Positions 1-11,151 of a DNA stretch of 64,000 bases are shown here, piece after piece. Within the stretch, counting starts at the first letter, position 1. Every line of letters starts with the position of its first letter. Source of the DNA: Taudactylus pleione (taxonomy: Eukaryota; Chordata; Amphibia; Anura; Myobatrachidae); assembly GCA_031769625.1 (NCBI GenBank), contig JAUIMM010000202.1:9286001-9350000 (forward strand), in the 5' to 3' direction. The notes beneath the pieces were generated by a model that made no database searches, was not told the origin of the DNA, and saw only the letters and a list, made by a program, of their open reading frames with translations. The position numbers were made by a program, and so were the translations under genes.

Positions 1-245
1 CTGGGACAAAAGTCAGAGACACTAAAGTTAGACATGTAAAAAGGTCAAGAGGGTCCAAAGTTCGAAATGAAATGGTCGACACAAAAAATGGTTAACTTTT
101 TTTTTCTCTTATAACCTTAACCATCCCTCCTGGTGCCTAACCCTTAAAAAAAAAAAAAAAAGTGTCGACCATTTTTGTGTCTACCTTTTTAGTGGGTTTG
201 ACTTTTGTCCCTGTCTAACTATTGACTGTCTAACATCTGGTGTCT
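1..245. mobile_element. small inverted-repeat element, unclassified
   Basis: A perfect 13-bp inverted repeat (GGGACAAAAGTCA at 3-15 and its complement at 199-211) encloses a second one (AATGGTCGACAC at 71-82 and its complement at 163-174). The interior has long T and A runs. This nested foldback layout suits a non-autonomous DNA element. The true ends and target duplication cannot be fixed because the window starts at or inside it. Confidence 0.45.
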
Positions 246-419
246 ATCTAATTACTGTCTAGCTATAGTCTGGAACCCGTCCGGCATATATTCTCTTCTT
301 CATGTCAGACGCCTCAACGTTAGATTATTCTGTCCATAATCCCCTCTTCCAGTCATGCACCCTCCAATGTCTGTTCTTTAGCCCATTTTATCCCCCCTCC
401 ATTTGCAAGTTTAAAATGT

Positions 420-1632
420 CTTTTACTTTGCAACTCTGTCTATAAGGCCAGCATCTCAGTCATTTTTGTGGCAGCTGACACTGGTATTTGCCATGTACTA
501 TTCATAGAAGCCTCCAACAGAACCTGTAAACGCATCTGTTTCTCAGACTACAGATGTATCCTGTATCTGGGTCTTCTGCTTTTTCTATACTGGGTAGAAC
601 CAGTTTACCGTTTCTCTCAAGACTGTAGCGGACATCTTTGTATGAAATCTTCAGGTTTTTGGCAATGTTGACACATGGAATAGCTCTAAACCAGTGGTCG
701 CCAACCTTTATTGAGATGTGAGCTACTTGAGAAAAGTGAAACCTGAAGAGCTACTAAAATTATACAAAAAAAAAATCTGTCTCATAATCAAACAATTAAA
801 GGTAATTTTAATGAAAATTAAAAAAATATTTCATAGAAAACAACAATGCATTTAAATATTACAATGATATCATTGTAATTTATAAATAAAGTTTAAGAAC
901 AGGTACATTTTACTGTTAATTACCAGCTCCAAAGAGTTAGGTGTAGAGTAGGAGCAAGCAGGGCTGCTGTGTGAATTTCCGACAGTTCTGGCCAGGAGTC
1001 CCTCGCACGCCTGTGGCGTAAACTCCATGGGTGGAACCACGGGGAAGCATGTCATGTGATTGGCGTAGAGGCTGAGGAAATCACCAGAAGTGCTTGCCTG
1101 TGGTAACACCCATGGCGTCGATACAATGGGGGAGTGTGTGTCAGAGGTAACTTCCTCCTAGTTGACACTGCAGTACTGCAGCTAGGTGAGCTACCAAAAT
1201 TAAGACCACGAGCTATGGGTTGGTAACCACTGCTCTAAATAATATACTGACCTGTTTTATGTTTTACCCATTTCTTAACCTAAAAATAGAAGTTTAGAAA
1301 TGCCAGTGTAATACTGTACTGTGCAACCCAACATAAGGCCATTTACTTGCTTTATTGAAAAGAATGGGTTTCAATTGTGCTAACAAAATTACAATAGTTT
1401 CTCTAATAACTAATTAACATTTAAACATGATTACTTCAAGGTAATCTAAGAGAATTTGTCAGTAGGACATTGGAATTCTGGCGGCTAAAATGAGGCAATT
1501 GCAGTCATGTGAATATTTTATTTCAATCTGTAATAGTTATTTACAACATTAATAATGTCTTAACTATATTATTAAATCTATTTAATGTTACTACAATAAA
1601 AAAAAAAAATTACTTTATGTCCTTGTTCTGTG
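420..1632 (-). mobile_element. Tc1/mariner relic, 5' UTR and transposase N-terminus, split by an hAT insertion
   Basis: Read on the minus strand, 480-680 resembles the helix-turn-helix N-terminus of Tc1-type transposases, with many stops. At 1525-1600 the text matches the leader of a second Tc1 relic at 3330-3400 (shared ATAGTYATTTAC and ACATTAAYAATGT). The 541-bp hAT element at 692-1232 lies between the two halves. The catalytic part is missing. It is an old, dead copy. Confidence 0.6.
692..1232. mobile_element. non-autonomous hAT element with 8-bp target duplication
   Basis: The ends are inverted: CAGTGGTCGCCAACC at 692-706 and its near-complement finishing AACCACTG at 1232. Flanks are CTCTAAAC (684-691) and CTCTAAAT (1233-1240), an 8-bp target duplication with one mismatch, as expected for hAT transposases. 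There is no transposase ORF. It sits inside a Tc1 relic and so is younger than that relic. Confidence 0.85.
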
Positions 1633-1704
1633 CTGAGTATGTTGTCAGCTCCAAGCGACACAGATTAGGGAATATAACTATAGAAGTAATGACCACATAC
1701 AGTG

Positions 1705-1964
1705 GCACCACAAGGGGAGTGCGGGTCGCACCTGCCGAGGGGTGACACCAAGGTGCAGACTCCCCCCCTCAATGCTACAGTGCAGCACTCTGCTCCTGAC
1801 ACTGTGAGGGAGCCGGCACTGCACACAGGACAGTATGCACCTCCGGCAACCCCCTTCCCCAATAATAATCACGGGGGTTCGGGACGTGAGGCCCTGCCCC
1901 CTACCCATGAGGCCACGCCCCATTCCTCCCCACACCGGGTGACACCACGGGGAGGGACCGCCAC
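1705..1964. mobile_element. 260-bp GC-rich insertion with 15-bp target duplication
   Basis: The segment is flanked by TGACCACATACAGTG (1690-1704) and TGACCACATATAGTG (1965-1979), a direct repeat with one mismatch. The inserted DNA is far more GC-rich than its surroundings and contains the repeated phrase GGGTGACACC. The duplication length suits target-primed reverse transcription, but there is no poly-A tail or clear tRNA-like head, so I cannot assign a family. Confidence 0.6.
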
Positions 1965-1989
1965 TGACCACATATAGTGCTACACTTTC

Positions 1990-2789
1990 ACACAATAGTT
2001 TCTATGGCATGTTTGTATATATACAGTAGATATAGATCAGTCTCTAACTTGGTGTAGGAATTGGCGCCACACTAAACAGTAGAGAGTTATGCTTTTCTAT
2101 ACACTTGTCTTTAAATCCTAACTCACAATTTTTGTGAAGATCAACCCCAAACCAGCAATGTTATGGGATACAGCTGTGAAATAAAGACATATACATAGTC
2201 TAAAAAGTTTGTGAACACCTTTACTTTTGCAATATAAATACATGTACATAAAGTGAGGAATAAAAAGCTTATCTGTTTATTTACAATATGCCAGAAGAAA
2301 AAGAGCCCTTAGGATAATCCAAGTAGGGTCCAGGAAAAGTGGTAAGTGACCCAAAGCATTTTGTTTTATTAATATACTTCATCAGAGGATAAACATATAT
2401 TTATAGTAGTGGCGAGCAATTAGATGGGGCAATTAAGCTTCATTACTTGTACTATAAATCTAATGAGGAGGTGACAGCGAGATCAGAGAAGATGGTGGAT
2501 GGTGCGGACAAGTTTTGGACCTCCTGAAAAGACCAGACCAGAATTTGCCATGGATGGTTACAAATTAGACCCAGTGATGCTCTTTACTGTTTGCAAAATC
2601 TTGGAAATGCAAATATCTAGACGTTCCTGATCTTACATGTCATTACAAGGTTTTTAAGCCATCCATTGCCTATACATTTATACCACTTTAGATGTGGTGT
2701 AATGCGGTACTTTTACTACGTTTTAACTAAACTCCCTAAAATACTTTTTTTCTCAAATAAAGCAATCCTCTTATTGTTAACAAATGAGC
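1990..2789. other. no gene recognised
   Basis: A/T-rich sequence with no convincing ORF. A phrase near 2203-2222 resembles the outer end of some Tc1/mariner inverted repeats, but no partner end was found. Confidence 0.4.
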
Positions 2790-3466
2790 GCAAAATCCTC
2801 AGAAAGGTGTGGGAGTTTGGCTTCTATTTCTCAAACTAGAGACTCTAATGTACTTGTCTCTAATGTAATGTACAGTTGTGCTCCGGGGCCTCCCACTTCT
2901 CTTTCTACTCTGGTTAGAGCCTGTTTGTGCTGCTCTCTGAAGGGAGTAGTACACACAGTTGTAGGAAATGTTCAGTTTCTTGGCAATTTCTAGCATGGAA
3001 TAGCCTTCATTTCTAAGAACAAGAATAGACTGTCGAGTTTCACATGAAAATTCTTTTTCTGGCCATTTGGAGAGTATAATCGAACCCACAAATCTGATGC
3101 TCCAGATACTCAACTAGCTCAAAGCAAGGCCAGTTTCATAGCTTCTCTAATGAGCAAACCCGTTTTCAGCTGTGCTAACAATTGCACAAGGGTTTTCTAA
3201 TCATCCATTAGTCTTCTAACGTGCTTAGCAAACACAATGTACCATTAGAATACTGGAGTGATGGTTGTTGGAAATAGGCCTCTATACACCTATGTAGATA
3301 TTCCTTTAAAAACCAGACGTTTGCAGCTAGTATAGTCATTTACCACATTAACAATGTATAGAGTGTATTTCTGATTAATTTAATGTTATCTTCATTTAAA
3401 AAAACTGTGCTTTTCTTTAAAAAATAAGGAAATTTCTAAGTGACCCCAAACTTTTGAACGGTAGTG
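2790..3466 (-). mobile_element. Tc1/mariner element, 5' end and transposase N-terminus only
   Basis: The outer end at 3466 reads CACTACCGTTCAAAAGTTTG on the minus strand and is followed by TA, the Tc1/mariner target. Inside is a broken reading frame (about 2799-3090) with ETRQSILVLRNEGYSM, LEIAKKLNISYN and SRKRSGRPRSTT, the paired-type helix-turn-helix and GRPR hinge of Tc1 transposases. The DDE catalytic domain and the other inverted repeat are absent, so it is a truncated, inactive copy. Confidence 0.85.
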
Positions 3467-3468
3467 TA

Positions 3469-4044
3469 TGTTATCAGGATAAGCACAGGGGTCATACTGT
3501 CTTCCACTCATCTCTTTCTCAGATATGAATAAGACTGCCTTCCCCACTTCAGATGGACACTATGTATACTGGGCGTTACACTTGCCGCATCGCACATCAG
3601 AATTCAACAGTTTTATCAACCAGATCTTTTGAAATATGCTTTACCAATTTTTTTTTTTACATTTACCTAGATTACATCATTATTTTCCCAGGACAGCAAG
3701 ACCCACGGGCAATATGTTGGCTGATTATGGTGCAATTTGGGGCTCAATGTTTATATTGCAAGTTGGAGCAGTGTTTCTTTGTATCCCAGAAAAGATAGTT
3801 CTTAATCGAGACTGGGCTCAACCGACTGATCTCTAGGCAATCTAATTACTGCCAGCAGTTGATCAAAGAATATTCTTCACTTGGAACTTCTTGCCACAAA
3901 ACTGCCAGTGGAAGAGGGGAGACCTTTAATTCCCTGTGATCCTCTATACAGAACATACAAATATGCTCTACCTTCTGAATGCTCAGTGCCTAAATACACA
4001 CAAGGTGAGAGAGTTCTTGTTATTCTGCTCTAAGCCAATGTTTG
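3469..4044. other. no gene recognised
   Basis: Two overlapping short ORFs occur here, but neither resembles a known family and both depend on a T-run. I see no transposon ends. Confidence 0.35.
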
Positions 4045-5324
4045 CCTAATTTAAAATCAAAATCAAATCGTAAAATAAATGCTGCATCTAAAATCAATTG
4101 AACTTAAACAGAAAAGAAAAATAAATAAATACAATCGAAAATGAGAATAAACGAAATAAAAGAAAAAATCAGCAGGAGAAAGCGCAATGACTAAACATCA
4201 GACAAATAAATGTTCAAGCTCTTACGAATGTGTGGGTCCCGTATGACAGGGGAGTGGGGACCGTGGAAGGTACACTCTCCCTATCTTACTCTACCAGTGC
4301 TGTTCCTCTCCATCTATCCCATGTGCGGCGAAGTAATGCAGTAGGGCAGTGTCGAGTAATGATTTTCCGGGACCTATAATGTGTTCTGCAGAAGACCCTG
4401 GAATCGGGAGCGCCGATGTTGCTCCAAAGAGGGGAGGTCACTCACGGCTAGCAGCAGGTATTTCTGAACACCGAAAACCCGGCTTCTCCAGCGGGATAGA
4501 TGCCGGGGGATATGCGGTGGGCTCCCAGCCGCCAGCTTCCAATGCGTTTCAACTAGTATAGTCTTTTTCTCAAGGAAGTAGGTAATCGCTCCATGAGCTA
4601 GATTCTATAGAACCTGCTGGATACCCCTGGTTGGAGCTTTCTTTCATTGCAGAAGCAGTGGGGTGAAAACTTGCCAATTTTCAAATTTGCCCTGGGCTCC
4701 AAATACCCTAGTTACGCCACTGGTGAAGATGCGTAAGTAGCGTAATAAGATCAGCCAGTGTCCGTCATTCCCTACCATCCAAGTGAGCATGGAGGGGGAA
4801 TATATCCATGTGGCGAGCGAAGCGAGCCACCATGCCCGCAGCGTGGTGAGCAAAGCAAGCCCGCACGGGGTCGAATGGTATTTCCTCATCTTTACACTAC
4901 TTGCGTATCTTCACTGACTAGTGAAGATACGTAAGTAGCGTAAACAGCGCCTCCAGCAGGGGGCCGCAATGATGAGGAAGTACCTAAAATAATAAATGAT
5001 GTTAAATACACAAATAAAATAAAGAGAAATAGAGATAGTGAGAAAAGTAAAGGTACACAAATACACAGAAAGAAGGTGTTGAGCTAGAGTTCATGTATAA
5101 TGCAGATACATGTAAAGAAATGGAGTTCCTGTATAGACAAAAACCCGATGTAGTCCTGTGTAAATAAAATGTGCCATATGAATTTTATAGGATAAAATTG
5201 CATAAACTCTAAACTATGTGTACTTATCTATTAATTCTACTTTAAAAAAGGTTTCAACTTGAAGTCCAAATTGAGTCCAGCTGGTTTGAGGCTTTTCATT
5301 TAATATATCCACTCTGTTTCAATC
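4045..5324 (-). repeat. inverted arm of Penelope-like locus 1
   Basis: This is the reverse complement of 8305-9430, including the end of the endonuclease ORF and the 3' untranslated tail. It is interrupted at 4676-4985, where about 215 bases of the other arm have no counterpart. The two arms differ by many substitutions, so the structure is old. Confidence 0.85.
4676..4985. mobile_element. insertion in the left Penelope arm: hAT end stub plus palindromic unit
   Basis: Bases 4676-4722 are the complement of the 5' end of the hAT element at 12250 (CAGTGGCGTAACTAGGGTAT and on). After that, GTGAAGATRCGTAAGTAGCG is present at 4723-4742 and again at 4921-4940. The second copy pairs with 4894-4917 to make a hairpin of about 24 bp. 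It may be two small insertions on top of each other. Confidence 0.5.
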
Positions 5325-5327
5325 TTA

Positions 5328-5790
5328 TGGGGGGCATCCACTAGACGATTTTATCCCTGTCCAACCTCTTAACGATTTTCCCTTGAAGTTTCCCTTGAAA
5401 TATGATCTTCCACTCTGAACAATTTGCAAAAGATTTGCAAACGATTTGCAAAAGATCTAACAATAAACTATGTTGTTTTAATCTGTGATTGAGAGCTTTC
5501 AGCTATAGTGGGCAGACAGTGGTTCATCGTTTGATCGTTCAGCGTGAACGATGTGTAAATGATGTGTAAACGATGTGTAAACGATTTGTAAGCAATCAAG
5601 TGAAATTGACCTGCATGTTCAGTCGATGGAGGAGACGATCAAACGACCAGCGGGAGCGCGCATCGTACATCGTTAGAAACAATTACTGCTCGATTTGCAA
5701 GCGATGTTCAAACGATGTTTGAACGATTATCGAACGATTTTATCATTATCGTTCAATCGTTCAACTTTATCGTCTAGTGGATACCCCCCT
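5328..5790. mobile_element. inverted-repeat element (Harbinger-like), 463 bp, TTA target
   Basis: Ends are TGGGGGGCATCCACTAGACG and its near-complement finishing GATACCCCCCT, flanked by TTA at 5325-5327 and 5791-5793. A three-base TTA target is typical of PIF/Harbinger elements. The interior has runs of GATTTGCAAA and GATGTGTAAAC repeats with no coding capacity. Confidence 0.8.
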
Positions 5791-5805
5791 TTAGACAGTT
5801 TTGGG

Positions 5806-8341
5806 TTGTGTTGATGAATAAGGACAAATACACCACGGAGACAGAAAGACTCCTCTCTGACTACATTATATATAAAGAGCTGGAGAAAGATCCCACTGAA
5901 AGCTTCAGGGAAGGACTCATAGAACATTTGGAAGAAGGACTGCATCTAGGTATACTTTCCAAACAGGAGTTTGATTTTCTGAATAATTAAACATCCAGAA
6001 TCCCTGTGTTTTACCAAATTCCTAAAATACATAAAGACCTAAACAACCCCCCTGGGTGGCCTATAGTTTCAGGGATTGACTTCCTGACATCAAATTTATC
6101 AGGATATGTAAATGTCTTTCTTCAACCTCTCGTGGTGCAGCAAAAGACTTTATGTAAAGGACACTACGGCAGTTCTACAACATCTCGCGAAAATAGAATT
6201 CAAGGATACATTTACTCTGGTAACTTGCGACGTCAAGTCGCTCTATACCTGTATCAGACATGGTATGTATGAGCACATCCGTCTCCATTACCTGTGCAAG
6301 AATGAAGAACTCCCACATAGCCAGATCAATTTTATTATGGCAAGCATAGAATATACTTAAGAAATCAAGTGCACTAAATAACTGAGTTTGTTAATCCATC
6401 AATCCACAGCTGCTGACTCAAAAAGGATAACTGCCTAGTCCCTCTAAAACAATATGGAATATGAGTCTGCGCTAAGGAGTGAGAACACAGATTAAATTTC
6501 AAGACTTATAAAAATGTATAATAACACATATACCTATGACTGCAGTCAAATAAGTCACAATGTATCAGTAATAAAGGTTCACAACATCAGGTTAAAATGT
6601 ATCAGGATCAACATCCCACTTAGTTTGTAATTCAATGAAAGGTGATGCTCAGCCTACAAATGATATATTGTATTAAAAAACAGTTTGTATGTGGGGACTA
6701 GATATCTATCTCATAATAATGTCCTCCAGCTGTTATAAAAACAATAGTACCTCTGTAGAAGATCCATATATGCCCAAAAACATGGGGAGAAGCAGCAAGC
6801 TGCTACCGCACTACTGAAAGTCACTCGCCGGAGCCAGCAAGTCATGGCAAGTGCCAGAAACTGAAGTCCTGCGCCTGTAATCTCACTGGCTGTAAGCTGG
6901 AATAGCACGTCACAGCAATTAGTGCCTGTGATCTAATGCCTGTATACTGCTGACCGTGTGCCAGAGCCTCAAGTCGCGGCAACGAAGGAGTTGTGACCTC
7001 AGCCAAAGTAGATTCCCACCACAGGAGGGTGGCTAGGTCACGATGATGAACTCAGCTAGGCAGATGGTGGCGTGGTATATCAGGAACATAAGGCGGAGCG
7101 CTGTAAAGATTTGCAGTCACATCAAATCAAGCCTTGACACGATCAATTTAATATGGCAAGCGTAAAATATATCCTGGAACACAATTATTTCTGGTATGGA
7201 GGGGCTTATTACAGACAGCTTACCGGGACTGCGATGGGCAGACGCTTTGCACCCAGCTATGCAAATTTATTTGTGGCGAAATGGGAGGAGGACCAGATTT
7301 GGAATGATCTCTTCAAGAGAAATCTTATTCCATGGATTTGATACATAGATGATGTGCTCTGTGTGTGGGACAGAAATGAAGAAGATCTTAAGAATTTTCT
7401 AGCACACATCAACAGCGAATTCACTTCAACATTTAGCAAAACTGGGTGAATTTTCTAGACCTGGATATATTCATACAAAATGGACGGATCAAAACACAGA
7501 CCTATATAAAGGAGGTAGACTGCTTGAGGCGATCAGATAGTTGTTACAATCACCATCCACAGTGAATTAGGAACATTACTAAGGGACAGTTCCAAAGGTT
7601 TAGGAGGAACTGTACGAGCAACAAAAATTTTGAAAATCAATGTGACACCTTGAAAAAAGAAATTCCTTGAAAGAGACTACAATGAATATCTACTGGAGAA
7701 GAGTTTGGAAGAGAGGAAAAAGAATAGCGAATATTTGATCAAATATAAAGCTACCAAGAAGAACAAGGAGTTAGACGTCACATTCATTAGACAATACAAC
7801 AGCTACACGAGGGGTCTAGAAACTATATTGACAAAATATTGGGATATGCTCAAACTTGATCCCCCAATTGAACAATATATTCCTAACAAACCAAAGATAA
7901 TATACAAAAAAGCACGGACTTTGAGGAATATGCTGACATCTAGTTATATCCACTGCAACAACTGCATAGGCTGCAAGAATCAGGGAAACTTATCCACCAA
8001 ACTAAGGATTTTGAATCAAAAGTGACCAAACAGGTGCACAAGATAAATTCCAACTTGAAATGCAACTCAGAAGGCGTCATATATATTATGATGTGTCCAA
8101 GCGACCTACAATATATTGGCTGCACAAAGAGAAAACTAAAAACTAGAATAAACAAGCACATTTTAAACATCAAGAAGGGCCTAAAAATACATAGTGTGTC
8201 AGAACACTTTCTAAAACAACACAATTTTAATCCTGTTGGCCTGAAGTTCCTTGCAATACCAAAACTGGAACCAGACTGGAGAGGAGGGAATTATATGGAA
8301 AAAATTTCTAAGATTGAAACAGAGTGCATATATATAAAATG
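5806..8341 (+). pseudogene. Penelope-like reverse transcriptase/GIY-YIG polyprotein, broken
   Basis: Penelope-like elements copy themselves with a reverse transcriptase joined to a GIY-YIG endonuclease. Here the pieces are in order but in several frames: the N-terminal region (5806-5990), PKIHKDLNNPPGWPIVSG (about 6015-6070), VTCDVKSLYT (about 6220-6255), GTAMGRRFAPSYANLF (about 7225-7275), and the catalytic YIDDVLCVW (about 7340-7368), which is preceded directly by a stop. Further on are a Cys cluster HCNNCIGC (about 7951-7975) and the endonuclease GVIYIMMCPSDLQYIGCTKR (about 8073-8132), with V-I-Y and Y-I-G in place. At least four stops or frameshifts and a 784-bp insertion make it inactive. 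The 3' end at 8341 is the natural stop. Confidence 0.88.
6357..7140. mobile_element. 784-bp insertion in Penelope-like ORF with 33-bp flanking duplication
   Basis: The reverse-transcriptase frame stops at 6356 and resumes at 7141 with a repeat of the same coding stretch. GATCAATTTTATTATGGCAAG (6324 on) and GATCAATTTAATATGGCAAG (7141 on) begin an imperfect 33-bp direct duplication. No inverted ends, tail or ORF identify the insert. Long, variable duplications are known for Penelope-like elements, so a piece of another one is possible. Confidence 0.6.
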
Positions 8342-8970
8342 AAAACCCTCCAACCAGCCGGACTCAAGTTGTAACCTTTTTTTAAAGTAGAATTAATAGA
8401 TAGTACACATAGTTTAGTGTTTTCAATTTTATAAAATTCATATGGCACATTTTATCTACACAGGACTACATCGAGGTTTTGTCTATACATGAACTCCATT
8501 TCTTTACATGAATCTGCATTATACAAGAACTCTAGCTCAGCACTTTCTCTTTGTGTATCTTTACTTTTCTAACTAGCTCTATATCTCTTTATTTTATTTG
8601 TGTATTTCAACTCTACAATTTTTATTGTATTTAACAACACTTATTATTTTATTATATATTTTCATTTTTACTTTTATTACTATTTTTATCTATTTTTCTT
8701 ATCGTTTTTCTAAATTTTATTTTAGTCTATTTTATTTTTTAATTTTATTTCATTTATTTTATATTTCTGCTTTTCAGCATGATTATAAGCACAATTATAT
8801 ATTAGTGCAATATGTTTTTATATATTGGAATAGCAAGTTTTAAAGATGCGTATATTGTATTTTAAATGGGTGGAAGTTTTCACCCCGCTGCTTCTACAGT
8901 GCCAGAAAGCTCCAACCAATGGGTATCCAGCAGGCTCTATAGAACCTAGCTCATGGAGCGATTACCTACT

Positions 8971-9008
8971 TCCTTGAGAAAAAGACTATGCTAGTTGAAA
9001 CGCGTCAG
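8971..9008 (+). ncRNA. hammerhead-ribozyme-like motif in the Penelope terminal region
   Basis: The stretch contains GACTATGCTAGTTGAAACGC. ACTA and TAGT can pair as a short stem II next to TTGAAAC, which resembles the GAAA core strand. The CTGATGA strand is degenerate (CCTTGAG). Penelope-like elements are reported to carry hammerhead motifs in their terminal repeats. The inverted arm has the same motif at 4540-4577. It is unlikely to be active as written. Confidence 0.35.
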
Positions 9009-9430
9009 AAGCTGGCGGCCAGGAGCACACCATCTATCCCACTGGAGAAGCCAGGTTTTCGGTGTTCAGAAATACTGACTGCTACCCGTGAGTGGCGCTC
9101 CCGTTTCCAGCATCTTCTGCACAGGCTGCAGGACGCATTATAGGCACCTGGAAATCATTACTGGACACTGCCTTACCGCATTACATTGCGGCACATGGGA
9201 CAGACGGGGAGGAACACCACTAATAGGGTAAGATAGGGAGAGTGTACCTTCCATGGTCCCTAGTCATACGGGACCCACACATTCGTAAAAGAGCTTGGAC
9301 ATTTATTTGTTTGATGTTTAGCCATTTCGCTTTCTCCTGCTGATTTCTTCTTTTATTTAATTTATTTTCATTTTTAAACGTATTATATTTATTTTTCTTG
9401 TTTTATGATTTGATTTTTATTTTAATTTTG

Positions 9431-10164
9431 GTTCTTTGTCCCATTTCTTCCTCCCTTTTTATCATTTTGTCCTCTTTTTTTTTTTTTTTTTCACTTCTTG
9501 TTTTCTTTCCCATCTTGTTACTGTGTATTGTGCCTTTTCTTCTGATACTGTAACTAGATACTGACAGCATACAGATACAACTGTTCATATATTTAGCAAA
9601 TTTCTTATATCTCGGATATTATGCAGATACTATTGTACACATTTATAGCACTTTCCCATCTATTCCTCAACACTGACAGGCTAAAGGAGCGCAAGGGTTA
9701 TACCTTGTTTCAAGTTCTAAGGACAACAAGGCTTATGCCTTGCCCCAGTCTGTCCTCTGATATCGAACTATTGCCAGAAGACCAATCCATTCTGGACCGC
9801 AATTGCATTCTCATTGTTACACCCTCCCCCTCAATTCTTTCTCTTTCTGGGAGCTTCTTTTCTCTGGCGAATCTTTGCTCCAAACTAGACTGCCTCTTTA
9901 CTCCAAACTAAACTGCTGGTGTTTGTAAGAGATGTAGTTATTTGAGCGACATCCACAATACCGACAATCACTTTGTCGTCATTGTAATGTTGAGCACAGT
10001 ATGCCGTCATTGCACTAATATTACTTAAAGCGTTGTAACCATGACAGCAGTGTAAGTTTAAAATTGTTTTACCATCATGTTTCAACTTATATTGCTGACA
10101 CATTTACAATGCTTTAACATTAGTACTGTGTTGACATACTCTACTTGACATTACACTGTCAACA
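9431..10164. other. no gene recognised
   Basis: T-rich at the start, including a T run near 9475, then mixed sequence. Two small ORFs (9621-9911 plus, 9885-10103 minus) have no recognisable domain and are not supported. Confidence 0.4.
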
Positions 10165-11073
10165 TCTATATAATAAGCGAGAAATTGTGTGTCTGTTTTT
10201 CCTTTATGCCAGAGTTTTGTACCTAGCTCCACCACATTTGGCAAAGTGGTATAGTTTGACCAGGATTAGATTTTTAGCTATGTTTGAAGCTCATCAGGCC
10301 CATGGAGGTCTACATGGTGCCAAACAATTAGGCCGTGGAGTCTGATTTGAAATTTTTGTTTAAGCAAGTTTGCTCAGGATGTCTTCCAGTGCCTAAAACT
10401 GTACTGATCTGAAGGCACAGGCTTAAATATACCAGTGGGGGGCAGGCAGAGCTCCAACAGAAGAGCAGTGAGTCGAAGGATCAGCTGTCACACTGCACCT
10501 GCACTGACAGTTACTAATACAGTGATGCAATGTTCAATCATGCTCTCATCTACTTGGAGGACACAATTCAACAGATGGTATGCAAGAGTCTACATCAGCT
10601 AGGGCTTCCAACTTCTGACAGAAATAACACTTCCAGTCTTAGTAAAGACATGTTACGTGAAACAAGTTGCTATAGAAAATGAGTCCAGCCTGGTGTCAGA
10701 TCAAAAAGTTGCATATAACAGAATTAGTTCAATGGTAAGAAAAATTAGAGGTATTGTCTTTCTAGATGCTCCAGGGGGAACAGGAAAAACATTCCTCCTA
10801 AATCTAATTTTGGCCACAGTTCGAGGCCAAAAGCAATTGCAGTTGCTGCCTCATTTAGTGCAGCAACATTGCTTAAACAATGTTCATTCCTCAGTGTTGA
10901 AGTAACAGTGTCTAAATACTCGATGTAATGGATAGATAGGTCCTTTTCAGGGCTAAAACCATGTTAGCAAACAGTGGGGTTCTTTTCAGAATCAATGCAA
11001 TGTGGTTATAGGCGAGGACAATGTAAAAAATGAAGGTCCATTCAACCTGGGCAATGCCGAGTATCCCAGCTAG
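10165..11073 (+). mobile_element. deletion-derivative Helitron with both ends
   Basis: The element starts TCTATATAATAAGCGAGA and ends CCCAGCTAG, with the base before it A (10164) and the base after it T (11074), the A/T target typical of Helitrons. A short hairpin (TGGG...CCCA at 11049-11068) lies just before the CTAG end. Inside, 10530-10910 carries a PIF1-type helicase fragment with frameshifts: MFNHALIYLEDTIQQM, then FLDAPGGTGKTFLLNLILA with the Walker A motif, then AIAVAASFSAATLL. The Rep nuclease domain and the rest of the helicase are gone, so it depends on a partner for movement. Confidence 0.85.
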
Positions 11074-11151
11074 TTGTGAATGTCAGCACATCATACTCAA
11101 CTTCACTATGATGTTCCATCTAATATGCAGACCATAAGGAAGATCTTGGAG

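Larger units (their letters stand above)
4045..9430 (+). mobile_element. Penelope-like retroelement locus 1, head-to-head form
   Basis: A decayed plus-strand copy (5793-9430) is preceded by an inverted partial copy (4045-5324) of its own 3' end. For example, the stretch that follows the ORF at 8305-8560 reappears as its complement at 5040-5324, and the terminal stretch 8870-9320 reappears at 4170-4670. Head-to-head partial copies are a known habit of Penelope-like elements. The junction is hidden by an inverted-repeat element at 5328-5790. Another insertion occupies 4676-4985 in the left arm and another 6357-7140 in the coding part. Confidence 0.85.

Noticed and set aside
1678..1995. Overlapping ORFs of about 65-105 codons on both strands
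   Set aside because: They are explained by the high GC content of the 260-bp insertion. No recognised domain, and frames overlap on both strands.
10657..10905. ATP-binding host gene (Walker A motif)
   Set aside because: The GGTGKT motif lies in a frameshifted PIF1-like helicase fragment bounded by Helitron ends. It is transposon debris.
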